This document shows, piece after piece, positions 36,296 through 44,182 of a DNA stretch of 64,000 nt. The translations under genes and the position numbers were made by a program. The stretch comes from UBA935 sp031556725. GTDB lineage: Bacteria; Bacillota; Clostridia; Lachnospirales; Lachnospiraceae. Location: NCBI GenBank assembly GCA_031556725.1, contig JAVBSL010000022.1, positions 1 to 64,000 of the forward strand. The letters are read 5' to 3'. The first letter of the stretch is position 1; each line of letters opens with the position of its first letter. The notes under the pieces were generated by a model. The model was not told the origin of the DNA. It did no database searches and was given only the letters and a program-made list of their open reading frames with translations.

Positions 36296-37615
36296 TTAGT
36301 CCTCCACATCAAAATTTTCTAATGCACTGACTTTCTTTAGAGGTTTACTGTCCCCATGATGCACCTGAAGCATGGTCACAAAAGCCAATATTGAAAATAC
36401 CACCGCATAGGGGAATAAGGTCCGGTAGGACACATTTTCCAATAAAAATCCCGAAAAAATCGGGGTGAAAATCTGTGCTGCCATGGAAAAGATATAGTAC
36501 GTACCGGTAAACTTACCGATATCATAACCTTTGCTCATCTCCACGATCATGGGATAAGAATTCACATTAATGGCTGCCCAGCCGACTCCGATCAAGCCAA
36601 AGAACACATTCATTACCGGATGATACTGTCCGAATAAGGCTGCCAGTAGATAGCAAACCGTCATTAAGACAATACCGCCCAAAATGGTTTTCTTCCGGCC
36701 GATTTTGCTGGCCAGATTTCCGATGGGAATAAAGCTGATAATCGCTGTTATGGTAGCTACCAGTAAGCAATCGGCAAAACCGCCGCCTTCCAGTTTCCAT
36801 ACCGCCCCGGCATATCTGGAAAAAGCCGTAGTTACAGCATTGTAAGCTGTAAACCACAGGAAAATGGAAACCAGGAGAAAAATCATACTGCGTTTTACCG
36901 CCTTCTCCATAGGAATCTTGGACATCTCCTGCTGTGCAGCTTCATCAACTTCAATATTTACTTCCAGTTTTTCACCGGTTTTTTCTTCGTATTCTTCTAC
37001 TTCCCTCCGTACTTTCGCTTTAACCGCTTTTTCTTTAATAGTTATAAATAGGATACCCACACTGATGATCATAACCGCAATGATACTGATAAATAGCGGC
37101 ATATAATCCGGACTTTCACCTTTTCCCACCAATATCTTGATCATAACCAGGGTATAAACACCGCCTACGGCACCCATCAGATTGATAACCGCATTTCCCT
37201 TACTACGCAAACTGTTGGGGGTTAGATCCGGCATCAGCGCTACTGCCGGAGAACGGTAAGTTCCCATTGACAGCAAGAGCAAGAATAAGGTAACAACAAA
37301 AAAGATTAAATTGGCCTGGCGATCAGCAACCGGCAGTAATAATAGGAAAATCACCGATAAAACCGTACCGCCTACCACAAAAGGCATTCTTTTTCCGATT
37401 TTGGTTTCCGTCTTATCCGACAGGCTTCCAAACAACGGCAATAAAAAGATGGCCAACACATTATCCAGAGCCATTACTGCTCCGGTAACCGTCTCTCCCA
37501 AATGAAAAGTATGCTTCAAAATAAGGGGGATGATGCTGTCATACATCTGCCAGAAGGCTGATATGGACATGAAGGCCAGACCGATTAGAACTGTGCGTTT
37601 GTAATTTAATTTCAT
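36296..37615 (-). CDS. MFS transporter (SLC45/GPH-like)
   Basis: A 439-aa carrier with about twelve hydrophobic segments, resembling the sucrose-carrier-like SLC45 group: FGSLSDKTETKIGKRMPFV after helix 2, and YRSPAVALMPDLTPNSLRSKGNA after helix 4. A long charged cytoplasmic loop (EVEEYEEKTGEKLEVNIEVDE) lies between helices 6 and 7. The substrate is unknown. An AAAGGATAA site precedes the ATG. It is co-transcribed with the GDPD gene downstream. Confidence 0.87.
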   Translation of the reverse strand: MKLNYKRTVLIGLAFMSISAFWQMYDSIIPLILKHTFHLGETVTGAVMALDNVLAIFLLPLFGSLSDKTETKIGKRMPFVVGGTVLSVIFLLLLPVADRQANLIFFVVTLFLLLLSMGTYRSPAVALMPDLTPNSLRSKGNAVINLMGAVGGVYTLVMIKILVGKGESPDYMPLFISIIAVMIISVGILFITIKEKAVKAKVRREVEEYEEKTGEKLEVNIEVDEAAQQEMSKIPMEKAVKRSMIFLLVSIFLWFTAYNAVTTAFSRYAGAVWKLEGGGFADCLLVATITAIISFIPIGNLASKIGRKKTILGGIVLMTVCYLLAALFGQYHPVMNVFFGLIGVGWAAINVNSYPMIVEMSKGYDIGKFTGTYYIFSMAAQIFTPIFSGFLLENVSYRTLFPYAVVFSILAFVTMLQVHHGDSKPLKKVSALENFDVED

Positions 37616-37709
37616 GAATTTAGGTTATCCTTTCTTTTTTCTTTTACTATCATATCATTTTATTAAACAAATAACTATAAAATTTATGTAAGTTTTTTCC
37701 TATACAGGC

Positions 37710-37738
37710 TTGCAAAATATAGCTATACCTTATAGAAT
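37710..37738 (+). promoter_or_regulatory. Probable promoter of the ABC-F gene
   Basis: -35 TTGCAA, 17-bp spacer, -10 TAGAAT, about 46 bp upstream of the ATG. The -10 region lies in a TACCT...AGGTA dyad. Confidence 0.4.
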
Positions 37739-37784
37739 AGGTAATTGTAGGTTATTATTTCTATATTAAAGGAGACAAGTTTTT

Positions 37785-39422
37785 ATGATAAGTGCAAATA
37801 ACGTAACTCTTCGCATCGGCAAAAAGGCCCTGTTCGAAGATGTTAATATTAAATTTACCGAAGGTAACTGTTATGGTCTGATCGGTGCCAACGGTGCCGG
37901 CAAGTCCACCTTCTTAAAGATCCTTTCCGGTAAACTGGAAACCACTAAGGGCGATATTGTCATCACTCCCGGCCAGCGTCTTTCGGTTCTGGAGCAGGAT
38001 CACTTCAAGTATGACGAATATACCGTTATGGATGTTGTCATCATGGGTAATGAGCGTTTGTTCCAGATTATGAAGGAAAAGGACGCCATCTATGCCAAAG
38101 AAGATTTTACCGATGAAGACGGTATCCGCGCCAGCGAGCTGGAAGGTGAATTCGCTGAAATGGATGGCTGGGAAGCCGAATCCAATGCTGCCATGCTGTT
38201 AAACGGCCTGGGCGTCGGTACCGATCTGCATTATGCCACCATGGGTGGATTGAACGGCAGTGAAAAGGTTAAAGTGTTGTTAGCCAAAGCTTTATTCGGC
38301 AATCCGGATATTTTGCTGCTGGATGAGCCTACTAACCATTTGGATCTGGATGCCATCGCCTGGTTGGAAGAATTTCTGATTAATTTTGAAAATACTGTTA
38401 TCGTGGTTTCCCATGACCGTTATTTCTTAAATAAAGTCTGTACCTATACTGCCGATATCGACTATGGCAAGATTCAGCTTTATGCCGGAAACTATGATTT
38501 CTGGTACGAGTCCAGCCAGTTGCTGGTCAAACAGATGAAGGAAGCCAATAAGAAAAAAGAAGAAAAGATCAAAGAGCTGCAGGAATTTATCACCCGTTTC
38601 TCGGCCAATGCTTCCAAATCCAAGCAGGCTACTTCCCGTAAGCGGGCTTTGGAAAAAATCGAACTGGATGACATCCGTCCTTCCAGCCGCAAATATCCTT
38701 ACATCGACTTCCGTCCCGAGCGTGAAATCGGTAACGAAGTGCTTTCCGTTGAAGGCCTTTCCAAAACCATCGATGGGGAAAAGATCTTAGATAACCTTAC
38801 CTTTATGGTCGGGCATGATGATAAAATCGCTTTTGTGGGCGGTAATGAACTTGCCATCACTACCTTATTCAAGATTCTGGTAGGCGAGTTAGAACCTGAT
38901 GAGGGCAGCTTTAAGTGGGGCATTACCACTTCACAGGCTTATTTTCCCAAGGACAGTACCGAAGAATTCGACAACGACTTAACTATAGTGGATTGGCTGA
39001 CCGGCTACTCTGCCATCAAAGATGTTACTTATGTTCGCGGTTTCTTAGGCCGGATGCTTTTTGCCGGAGAAGACGGAGTAAAAAAAGTGAAAATTCTCTC
39101 CGGTGGTGAAAAGGTGCGCTGTCTGCTTTCCAAAATGATGATCAGCGGTGCCAACTGCCTGCTTCTGGATGAGCCTACCAACCATTTGGATATGGAGTCC
39201 ATTACAGCCTTAAACAACGGTCTGATCAAATTCCCCGGCGTCGCATTATTCGCCTGCCATGATCACCAGTTCGTGGAAACTACGGCCAACCGCATCATGG
39301 AAATACTGCCGGACGGCACTTTAATTGACAAGATCACCACTTATGACGAATACCTGGCAAGTGATGAAATGGCCAGAAAGCGTACTGTCTACACTAACAA
39401 AAATGATGAAGATGAAAATTAG
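37785..39422 (+). CDS. ABC-F family ATPase (ribosome-associated type)
   Basis: A 545-aa soluble protein with two ABC domains and no membrane segment. ABC-F proteins act on ribosomes in translation control or antibiotic protection. Domain 1 is intact: Walker A GANGAGKST, LNGSEKVK signature, Walker B ILLLDEPTNHLD. A charged linker follows (about residues 240-300). Domain 2 has a good signature (LSGGEKVR) and Walker B (LLLDEPTNHLD). Its Walker A reads VGGNELAITT, so the lysine that contacts ATP phosphates is replaced by isoleucine. AAAGGAG precedes the ATG. The PHP-HAD gene follows after 8 bp. Confidence 0.93.
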   Translation: MISANNVTLRIGKKALFEDVNIKFTEGNCYGLIGANGAGKSTFLKILSGKLETTKGDIVITPGQRLSVLEQDHFKYDEYTVMDVVIMGNERLFQIMKEKDAIYAKEDFTDEDGIRASELEGEFAEMDGWEAESNAAMLLNGLGVGTDLHYATMGGLNGSEKVKVLLAKALFGNPDILLLDEPTNHLDLDAIAWLEEFLINFENTVIVVSHDRYFLNKVCTYTADIDYGKIQLYAGNYDFWYESSQLLVKQMKEANKKKEEKIKELQEFITRFSANASKSKQATSRKRALEKIELDDIRPSSRKYPYIDFRPEREIGNEVLSVEGLSKTIDGEKILDNLTFMVGHDDKIAFVGGNELAITTLFKILVGELEPDEGSFKWGITTSQAYFPKDSTEEFDNDLTIVDWLTGYSAIKDVTYVRGFLGRMLFAGEDGVKKVKILSGGEKVRCLLSKMMISGANCLLLDEPTNHLDMESITALNNGLIKFPGVALFACHDHQFVETTANRIMEILPDGTLIDKITTYDEYLASDEMARKRTVYTNKNDEDEN

Positions 39423-39430
39423 GAATAATT

Positions 39431-41107
39431 ATGAACACAGTTGACCTGCATGTACATTCCACCAAATCGGACGGGACCTTGTCCCCCACCGAGCTGGTGG
39501 AATATGCCGTTAAAAAAGGACTTGCCGCAATTGCCCTGACCGACCACGACACTGTGGACGGTATTGATGAAGCCCTTGCCGCAGCAGAAAATAAAAACAT
39601 TACCGTAATTCCCGGAATTGAATTTTCTTCCGAATATGAAGGAATCGACGTTCATATTGTGGGATTGTTTATTGATCACAATAACCCCTTTTTCAAGGAA
39701 CGACTGGAGCATTTTGTCAACAGCCGGACCAACCGCAATAAAGAGATGTGCGATAAGCTGCAGGATGCCGGGATTGACATTACTTTTGAGAAGCTGACCA
39801 AAGAATTTCCCGATTGTGTCATCACCCGTTCGCACTATGCCGCTTATCTCCTTAATCACGGTTACACCAAATACCACAAAGAAGCTTTTGAACGATACAT
39901 CGGGGACAGAGGACCCTGTTTTGTCCCGCGCAAAAAGATTACCCCCTTCCGGGCGGTGGAAATCATCTTAAAAGCCGGCGGTCTGCCTGTTCTGGCTCAC
40001 CCCGTCCTCTATCATATGAGTGATGCAAGACTGAACAAACTGGTCAGCGGATTGACTGCCGTCGGCCTGGCCGGAATTGAAGCTGTTTATTGTTCCCATT
40101 CCCCTTCCGAAGAACGGCAGATCCGAAAATTAGCCGCCAAATATCATCTCTGCATCAGCGGCGGAAGTGATTTTCATGGTGACACCAAACCTGGTCTTGA
40201 TCTGGGTAACGGTTACGGCAAACTCTTTATCCCGGAAAGTGTTCTTGCGGACTTACAGCAGGAACTGCATAAAAGACAGGAAAATCCCCAGGATTATCGC
40301 CCTCATAAGATCCTTTTTACCGATCTTGACGGTACTTTATTAAACGACCAAAAGCAAATCAGCTCCTATACCAGAGAAATGCTGGATGCCTGGTGTGCCG
40401 CCGGTCACCGTCTGGTGCTCTGCTCCGGCCGGGACATCAACAGTGTAAATGATGTCAAAAATGCCCTGGAACTAAACTACCCCGGAATGCTTTTGATTGG
40501 CTATAACGGCGGTCAAATCTATGATTGCGATAAAAAGGAAACCCTATATAAAGTTTCCCTTTCTCTGGAACAGGTGAAATATATCATGGCGGAAGCCAAA
40601 AAACAGGGCGTTCATTGCCACACCTACTCCGATACCCATATCATCTCCCCCGATGCCAGCGAAGAATTGGCTTACTATCAGCATGCCATCAAAACTCCCG
40701 TCATCATTGCTGATGATGTCCTTACTCAATTGACCGAAGGCCCCTGCAAATGTATTGCCGTGGAAATAAATGATCACAGCCGCCTGGAACATTTTCGCGA
40801 TTCCATAAAGTCTTATGCCGGTGAAGATATCGCCCTGATGTTCTCCAGCAAATACTACCTGGAAATCTTCCCCGCCGCTTCCGGAAAAGGCGCTGCCTTA
40901 CAAAAGCTCTGCGAGCTTCTTAATATCCCGATCGTTTTAACCGTAGCCGCCGGAGATCAGGAAAACGACCTCTCCATGATCCAGTCCGCCGGCTATTCCA
41001 TTGCCATGCAAAACGGCTCCGAAGCCGTCAAAAAAGCGGCTACCATAGTAACCGCCGGGGACAACAACCACGATGGCCTTGCCCATGCCTTAATTTCTCT
41101 AATTTAA
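39431..41107 (+). CDS. Fusion of PHP-domain phosphoesterase and Cof-type HAD phosphatase
   Basis: A 558-aa protein with two hydrolase domains. Residues 1 to about 280 are a PHP domain with DLHVHSTKSDG, LTDHDTVDG, IPGIEFSS, VLAHPVLYH and SGGSDFHGD; this class often hydrolyses 3',5'-nucleoside bisphosphates or phosphate esters. Residues about 293-558 are a Cof/Cof-like HAD domain with LFTDLDGTLLND (nucleophile D), CSGRD and AAGDQENDLSMI. Both active sites appear complete. Each domain is usually a separate protein. It is co-transcribed with the ABC-F gene. Confidence 0.9.
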   Translation: MNTVDLHVHSTKSDGTLSPTELVEYAVKKGLAAIALTDHDTVDGIDEALAAAENKNITVIPGIEFSSEYEGIDVHIVGLFIDHNNPFFKERLEHFVNSRTNRNKEMCDKLQDAGIDITFEKLTKEFPDCVITRSHYAAYLLNHGYTKYHKEAFERYIGDRGPCFVPRKKITPFRAVEIILKAGGLPVLAHPVLYHMSDARLNKLVSGLTAVGLAGIEAVYCSHSPSEERQIRKLAAKYHLCISGGSDFHGDTKPGLDLGNGYGKLFIPESVLADLQQELHKRQENPQDYRPHKILFTDLDGTLLNDQKQISSYTREMLDAWCAAGHRLVLCSGRDINSVNDVKNALELNYPGMLLIGYNGGQIYDCDKKETLYKVSLSLEQVKYIMAEAKKQGVHCHTYSDTHIISPDASEELAYYQHAIKTPVIIADDVLTQLTEGPCKCIAVEINDHSRLEHFRDSIKSYAGEDIALMFSSKYYLEIFPAASGKGAALQKLCELLNIPIVLTVAAGDQENDLSMIQSAGYSIAMQNGSEAVKKAATIVTAGDNNHDGLAHALISLI

Positions 41108-41149
41108 ACTGTATAAATAATATTTTGCGTAATTTGGCATATACTATTG

Positions 41150-41206
41150 ATATGTAAATTGTAATCCGAAATTCAGGTATGGATTTTCGGATTACAATTT
41201 ACATAT
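41150..41206. repeat. 22-bp perfect inverted repeat after the PHP-HAD gene
   Basis: Left arm 41150-41171 and right arm 41185-41206 are exact complements, with a 13-nt loop. There is no T-run on either side, so it is not a classical terminator, though it may stabilise the 3' end of the upstream mRNA. An open frame passes through it into the toxin remnant downstream. Confidence 0.75.
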
Positions 41207-41250
41207 TACAAGAGAGGAAGGCGCCTATGAAAGAGCCTTATTAGAAAAAT

Positions 41251-41409
41251 ATGCAAAAACTGATTGACACAAACATCATTCCCCGCTATCTCCTTAACCA
41301 CCATCCCCAAATGTCCCAACAAGCAAAAACAATTATCGAAGCCGGTGCTTTTACCCTCCCGGAAGCTATCGCCGAAGCCGTGAGAAACCGGCAGGGCCTA
41401 ATAAAATAA
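41251..41409 (+). pseudogene. N-terminal remnant of a VapC-like PIN-domain toxin, with possible antitoxin tail
   Basis: A 52-residue frame starts LIDTNIIPRYLL (first PIN-domain aspartate) and continues through QAKTIIEAGAFTLPEAIAE, typical of the first third of VapC-type RNase toxins, usually about 130 aa. Homology ends where the left arm of the adjacent long inverted repeat begins (about 41371). In another frame an open stretch ending GAYERALLEKYAKTD stops at 41267, overlapping this start by 17 bp. That is the arrangement expected of an upstream antitoxin gene. Both are too short to work, so this is a decayed toxin-antitoxin pair. Confidence 0.65.
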
Positions 41410-41612
41410 CCGAACCAAAGTTCTTATCGTATTACATAAGAAATGCATGAAGTGACAACGGAAACGAGACTTTATTCGAATGGAGCTCCTCTGAGCGAGA
41501 TTCGAATGCGCTTAAAGGCTCGTTGCAGTTCTCCGGAACGCGCATTTCGCTGTAATATGATAAGAACTTCGGTACGGCTATTTATTAGACCCTGCCGGTT
41601 TCTCACGGTTTC
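41374..41612. repeat. Long inverted-repeat element A with conserved core hairpin
   Basis: Imperfect arms (about 41374-41446 and 41542-41612, roughly 85% complementary) enclose a core of about 95 nt. At the core apex (41474-41507) is ATTCGAAT, then GGA-GCTC-CTCT-GAGC-GAG, then ATTCGAAT. This is a stem with a purine internal loop and a 4-nt loop. A lower stem pairs AACGAG-A-CTTT (41463-41473) with AAAG-G-CTCGTT (41514-41524). The right arm ends about 15 bases after the stop codon of the - strand gene at 41627. Weaker pairing extends the outer arms to about 41371 and 41624, the latter 3 bases from that stop. The core design matches element B at 55431-55723. Confidence 0.85.
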
Positions 41613-41626
41613 GGCTTCGGCTACCG

Positions 41627-41890
41627 TTACCCCTGGACGATTAGGAAGCGTCCGTCACCTATTGCAAAGACTTCTTCTGCCTCCAATATTTCATCTGAAG
41701 TAGCGCCTTCCATATCCAACCCTTCTTCCTCAAAGTATTCCCAGACTTCTTCCGCGGAATCCACGACCACGGCCATGCATTCCTCCAGAAAAGCCTCGGC
41801 TTCTTCCAGATTTTCAACTACCGGCTCCGAAAACAATTGTCCCTGTTTTTTCAAAAAACAACTTAATACTACATCATCAAATTCATTCAT
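41627..41890 (-). CDS. Small acidic protein of unknown function
   Basis: An 87-aa, strongly acidic protein (EEAEAFLEECMAVVVDSAEEVWEYFEEEGLD) ending EVFAIGDGRFLIVQG. I recall similar short Clostridia proteins carrying an unverified 'glyoxalase' label, but no catalytic motif is visible, so no function is assigned. GGAGGG precedes the ATG. It is the last gene before element A and starts 25 bp after the HAD gene on the same strand. Confidence 0.75.
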   Translation of the reverse strand: MNEFDDVVLSCFLKKQGQLFSEPVVENLEEAEAFLEECMAVVVDSAEEVWEYFEEEGLDMEGATSDEILEAEEVFAIGDGRFLIVQG

Positions 41891-41915
41891 GGCTTTCCCT
41901 CCTTTTGGATTTATA

Positions 41916-42710
41916 TTATAGTACTACACTTTTTATTACTTGATATACACCTTTATCTAAATAAGACGGGCAAAGAAATTTTGCCGCTTCTTTTACTTCT
42001 TCTCTGGCATTTTCCACAGCATAGCTGTATCCGGCCGCGTGCATCATACCAATATCATTATTATTATCGCCAAAAGCCATCGTTTCTTCCTTAGTAATAC
42101 CCAAGTAATCCTGTAAAAATCCGATCGCATTTCCCTTATCTACCGATAAATCCATAAAGTCCACCCATTCTTCACCGGCCATACAGACCTTCACCTTGCC
42201 TTGCCAGTCTGGAACCAATATACCTTCTCCCAGTTCCCTGATACTTTCCTCCTGGTAGATTGCTATTTTAATAATCTCTTCCTCTACCTTAAGAACATCC
42301 TCTACCAATCGAAATTTATTGTGGTACCCATAGGTCAGTAAATCAATAAAAGCATTGTTTTTACTTTCCAACAGACTACCATTAACTGTTGATACCACAA
42401 TATCACAGGTACTATAGTATTCGCGAAGCTGCATAATAATCTCTTCCACATAATTTCGCTGCATCGGTATTACCGAAATATCTTTTCCCTGATATTTAAT
42501 CTGAGCACCGTTTTCCGCAATATAAATAATATCATCACTGACTTCTTTAAAAACATTACGAATACTATCATACTGACGGCCGCTGGCTGCACAAAAATAA
42601 ATGCCTTTTTTCTTCAGTTCTTTTATGGCCGATACCATTTCCGGATACAGATTAGGCGTTGAATCCTTAATCAGTGTCCCATCCACATCCGAAGCAATTA
42701 ATTGTATCAT
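41916..42710 (-). CDS. Cof-type HAD-IIB family hydrolase
   Basis: A 264-aa phosphatase of the Cof family acting on sugar phosphates or similar metabolites. Motif I is IASDVDGTLIKD, motif II CAASGRQ, and motif IV MAFGDNNNDIGMM, with the C2 cap between. I chose the ATG at 42710 (MIQLIASDVDG), with AAAGGAA upstream. This leaves 4 bp after the response-regulator stop and removes a non-homologous 21-residue leader. It is probably transcribed with the sensor operon above it. Confidence 0.92.
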   Translation of the reverse strand: MIQLIASDVDGTLIKDSTPNLYPEMVSAIKELKKKGIYFCAASGRQYDSIRNVFKEVSDDIIYIAENGAQIKYQGKDISVIPMQRNYVEEIIMQLREYYSTCDIVVSTVNGSLLESKNNAFIDLLTYGYHNKFRLVEDVLKVEEEIIKIAIYQEESIRELGEGILVPDWQGKVKVCMAGEEWVDFMDLSVDKGNAIGFLQDYLGITKEETMAFGDNNNDIGMMHAAGYSYAVENAREEVKEAAKFLCPSYLDKGVYQVIKSVVL

Positions 42711-42714
42711 TTTC

Positions 42715-44166
42715 TCAGTTTCCTTTATATAACATATTTTTACGGTACTCGGTAGGTGACACTCCGCAGACACTTTTAAAAGTTTTCATAAAATGTTTTT
42801 CGTTATCATATCCTACCTTTTGACTGATTTCATTAACCCGCATTTCCGTTGTTTCCAGAAGCCTCTTGGCCTCCTGTATCCTTAAATCCTTGATATAATC
42901 TACAAACTTGCTGCCGGTATATTGTTTGAATGCATAAGAAAACAGTGAATAATTCATGGAAATGGTATTAGAAACCACTGCCATATTTACATCCGTATGG
43001 TAATTTTCTTTAATATAAAGAATCGCCTGCTGAATCTTCTGCTTATTCTTATAATCATCAAATTCCGTATGCAGTTTCTCACTTAACCTGCCAATCCACT
43101 CATTAAGTCCCCGCTCCAGCCGGTCAGCACACTCATATTCATAGATCCGATAAAATCCATTTGCTTCTTCCTGGCCGACCCCCACCACATTGCCATAAGT
43201 TTCCAACAGTTGATCAATAAGCAGCTCTATACTGGTTTCCATATATGCCGGAGAATGATTTCCTCTTTTTCCGTTATGAAACAAATCGGCAATCTGCCGG
43301 CGGGAAGCTTCCTCCTTATCCGTTCCCAACTGCTGAACCAGCAGCCCCATCTCGCTTGCTTTAACTTCTTCATCTCTTTCGCCGGTTTCGGGAACCCAAA
43401 TAATAATCCTTTTTTCATGCCAAAAAGCTTTCCGTCTTGCTTCTACCGCTTCCAAATAAGCCTGTTTTAATTCTTCCAGTCCTTGATGGATGCCGCTGAT
43501 ACCCACAAAACGTTCCCCCAGTTTTTGTTCAACCAAAGCATCCTTGCTGCTTTCCTCTAATATATACAATTCATGGGACTCCACATCACTCAAATAAATA
43601 TAATGTTCCCCTGAAGTCAGTGAACCGGCCGTATTATTGGTACAGCAGACCACATAGTCCCCCTGAAAGAAAGAAGCACTGTATTGTTTCATCAGGTTTT
43701 CGGTTTCTTCCACTGTAATATTATCATTGAGCATCAGATATTTCAACTGCTGGAAACCGATAAACCGGCTTCCCTGCTCTTTCTCGGCTTTTTCCGCAAG
43801 CTCTTCCTCCAGCATTTGTAAAATTGCCTTGACCTTATCCCGTTCCACCGGTTTTAATATATATTCCCGAACACCGGAGCGAAGCATCTCCACCGCATAG
43901 CTGAATTCATCATAACCGCTGACTGCTACCACAATGGGGGGATCAGGCAGCGTTTGTACTTCTTTGACCAATTGGATGCCGTCCATCTTAGGCATTCTGA
44001 TATCGGTAAATATCACATCCACCTGATTTGTCTGTAATAATTCCAAGGCCGCAACGCCATTGGCTGCTTCCAGAACTTCCCGGACCGGTACCCCGGAGCG
44101 CTTGATCATCACTACCAATCCCTGACGGATCATTTTTTCATCTTCTACTACCAGTATGGTTTTCAT
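42715..44166 (-). CDS. YesN-type response regulator (receiver + AraC DNA-binding)
   Basis: A 483-aa regulator. The receiver domain (1-120) has VVEDEKM, phosphoacceptor VIFTDIRMPKMDG and YILKPVERD. A middle region of about 250 residues has no clear motif. The AraC-type C-terminus has VSNTISMNYSLFSYAFKQYTG and VNEISQKVGYDNEKHFMKTFK. I start it at 44166 (MKTILVV), with GGAGGG upstream. The stop of the paired kinase is 16 bp before. It would activate carbohydrate-uptake genes when phosphorylated. Confidence 0.93.
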   Translation of the reverse strand: MKTILVVEDEKMIRQGLVVMIKRSGVPVREVLEAANGVAALELLQTNQVDVIFTDIRMPKMDGIQLVKEVQTLPDPPIVVAVSGYDEFSYAVEMLRSGVREYILKPVERDKVKAILQMLEEELAEKAEKEQGSRFIGFQQLKYLMLNDNITVEETENLMKQYSASFFQGDYVVCCTNNTAGSLTSGEHYIYLSDVESHELYILEESSKDALVEQKLGERFVGISGIHQGLEELKQAYLEAVEARRKAFWHEKRIIIWVPETGERDEEVKASEMGLLVQQLGTDKEEASRRQIADLFHNGKRGNHSPAYMETSIELLIDQLLETYGNVVGVGQEEANGFYRIYEYECADRLERGLNEWIGRLSEKLHTEFDDYKNKQKIQQAILYIKENYHTDVNMAVVSNTISMNYSLFSYAFKQYTGSKFVDYIKDLRIQEAKRLLETTEMRVNEISQKVGYDNEKHFMKTFKSVCGVSPTEYRKNMLYKGN

Positions 44167-44182
44167 ATCAATATCCCTCCGC

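Noticed and set aside
41474..41507. Core hairpin as a hammerhead ribozyme (CTGA...GA-like letters)
   Set aside because: The hammerhead core CUGAUGA plus a separate GAAA strand and the three-way junction are absent.
41443..41703. An 86-codon frame across element A
   Set aside because: It reads through the structured core and right arm and into the antisense of the small acidic protein; it has no homology that I recognise.
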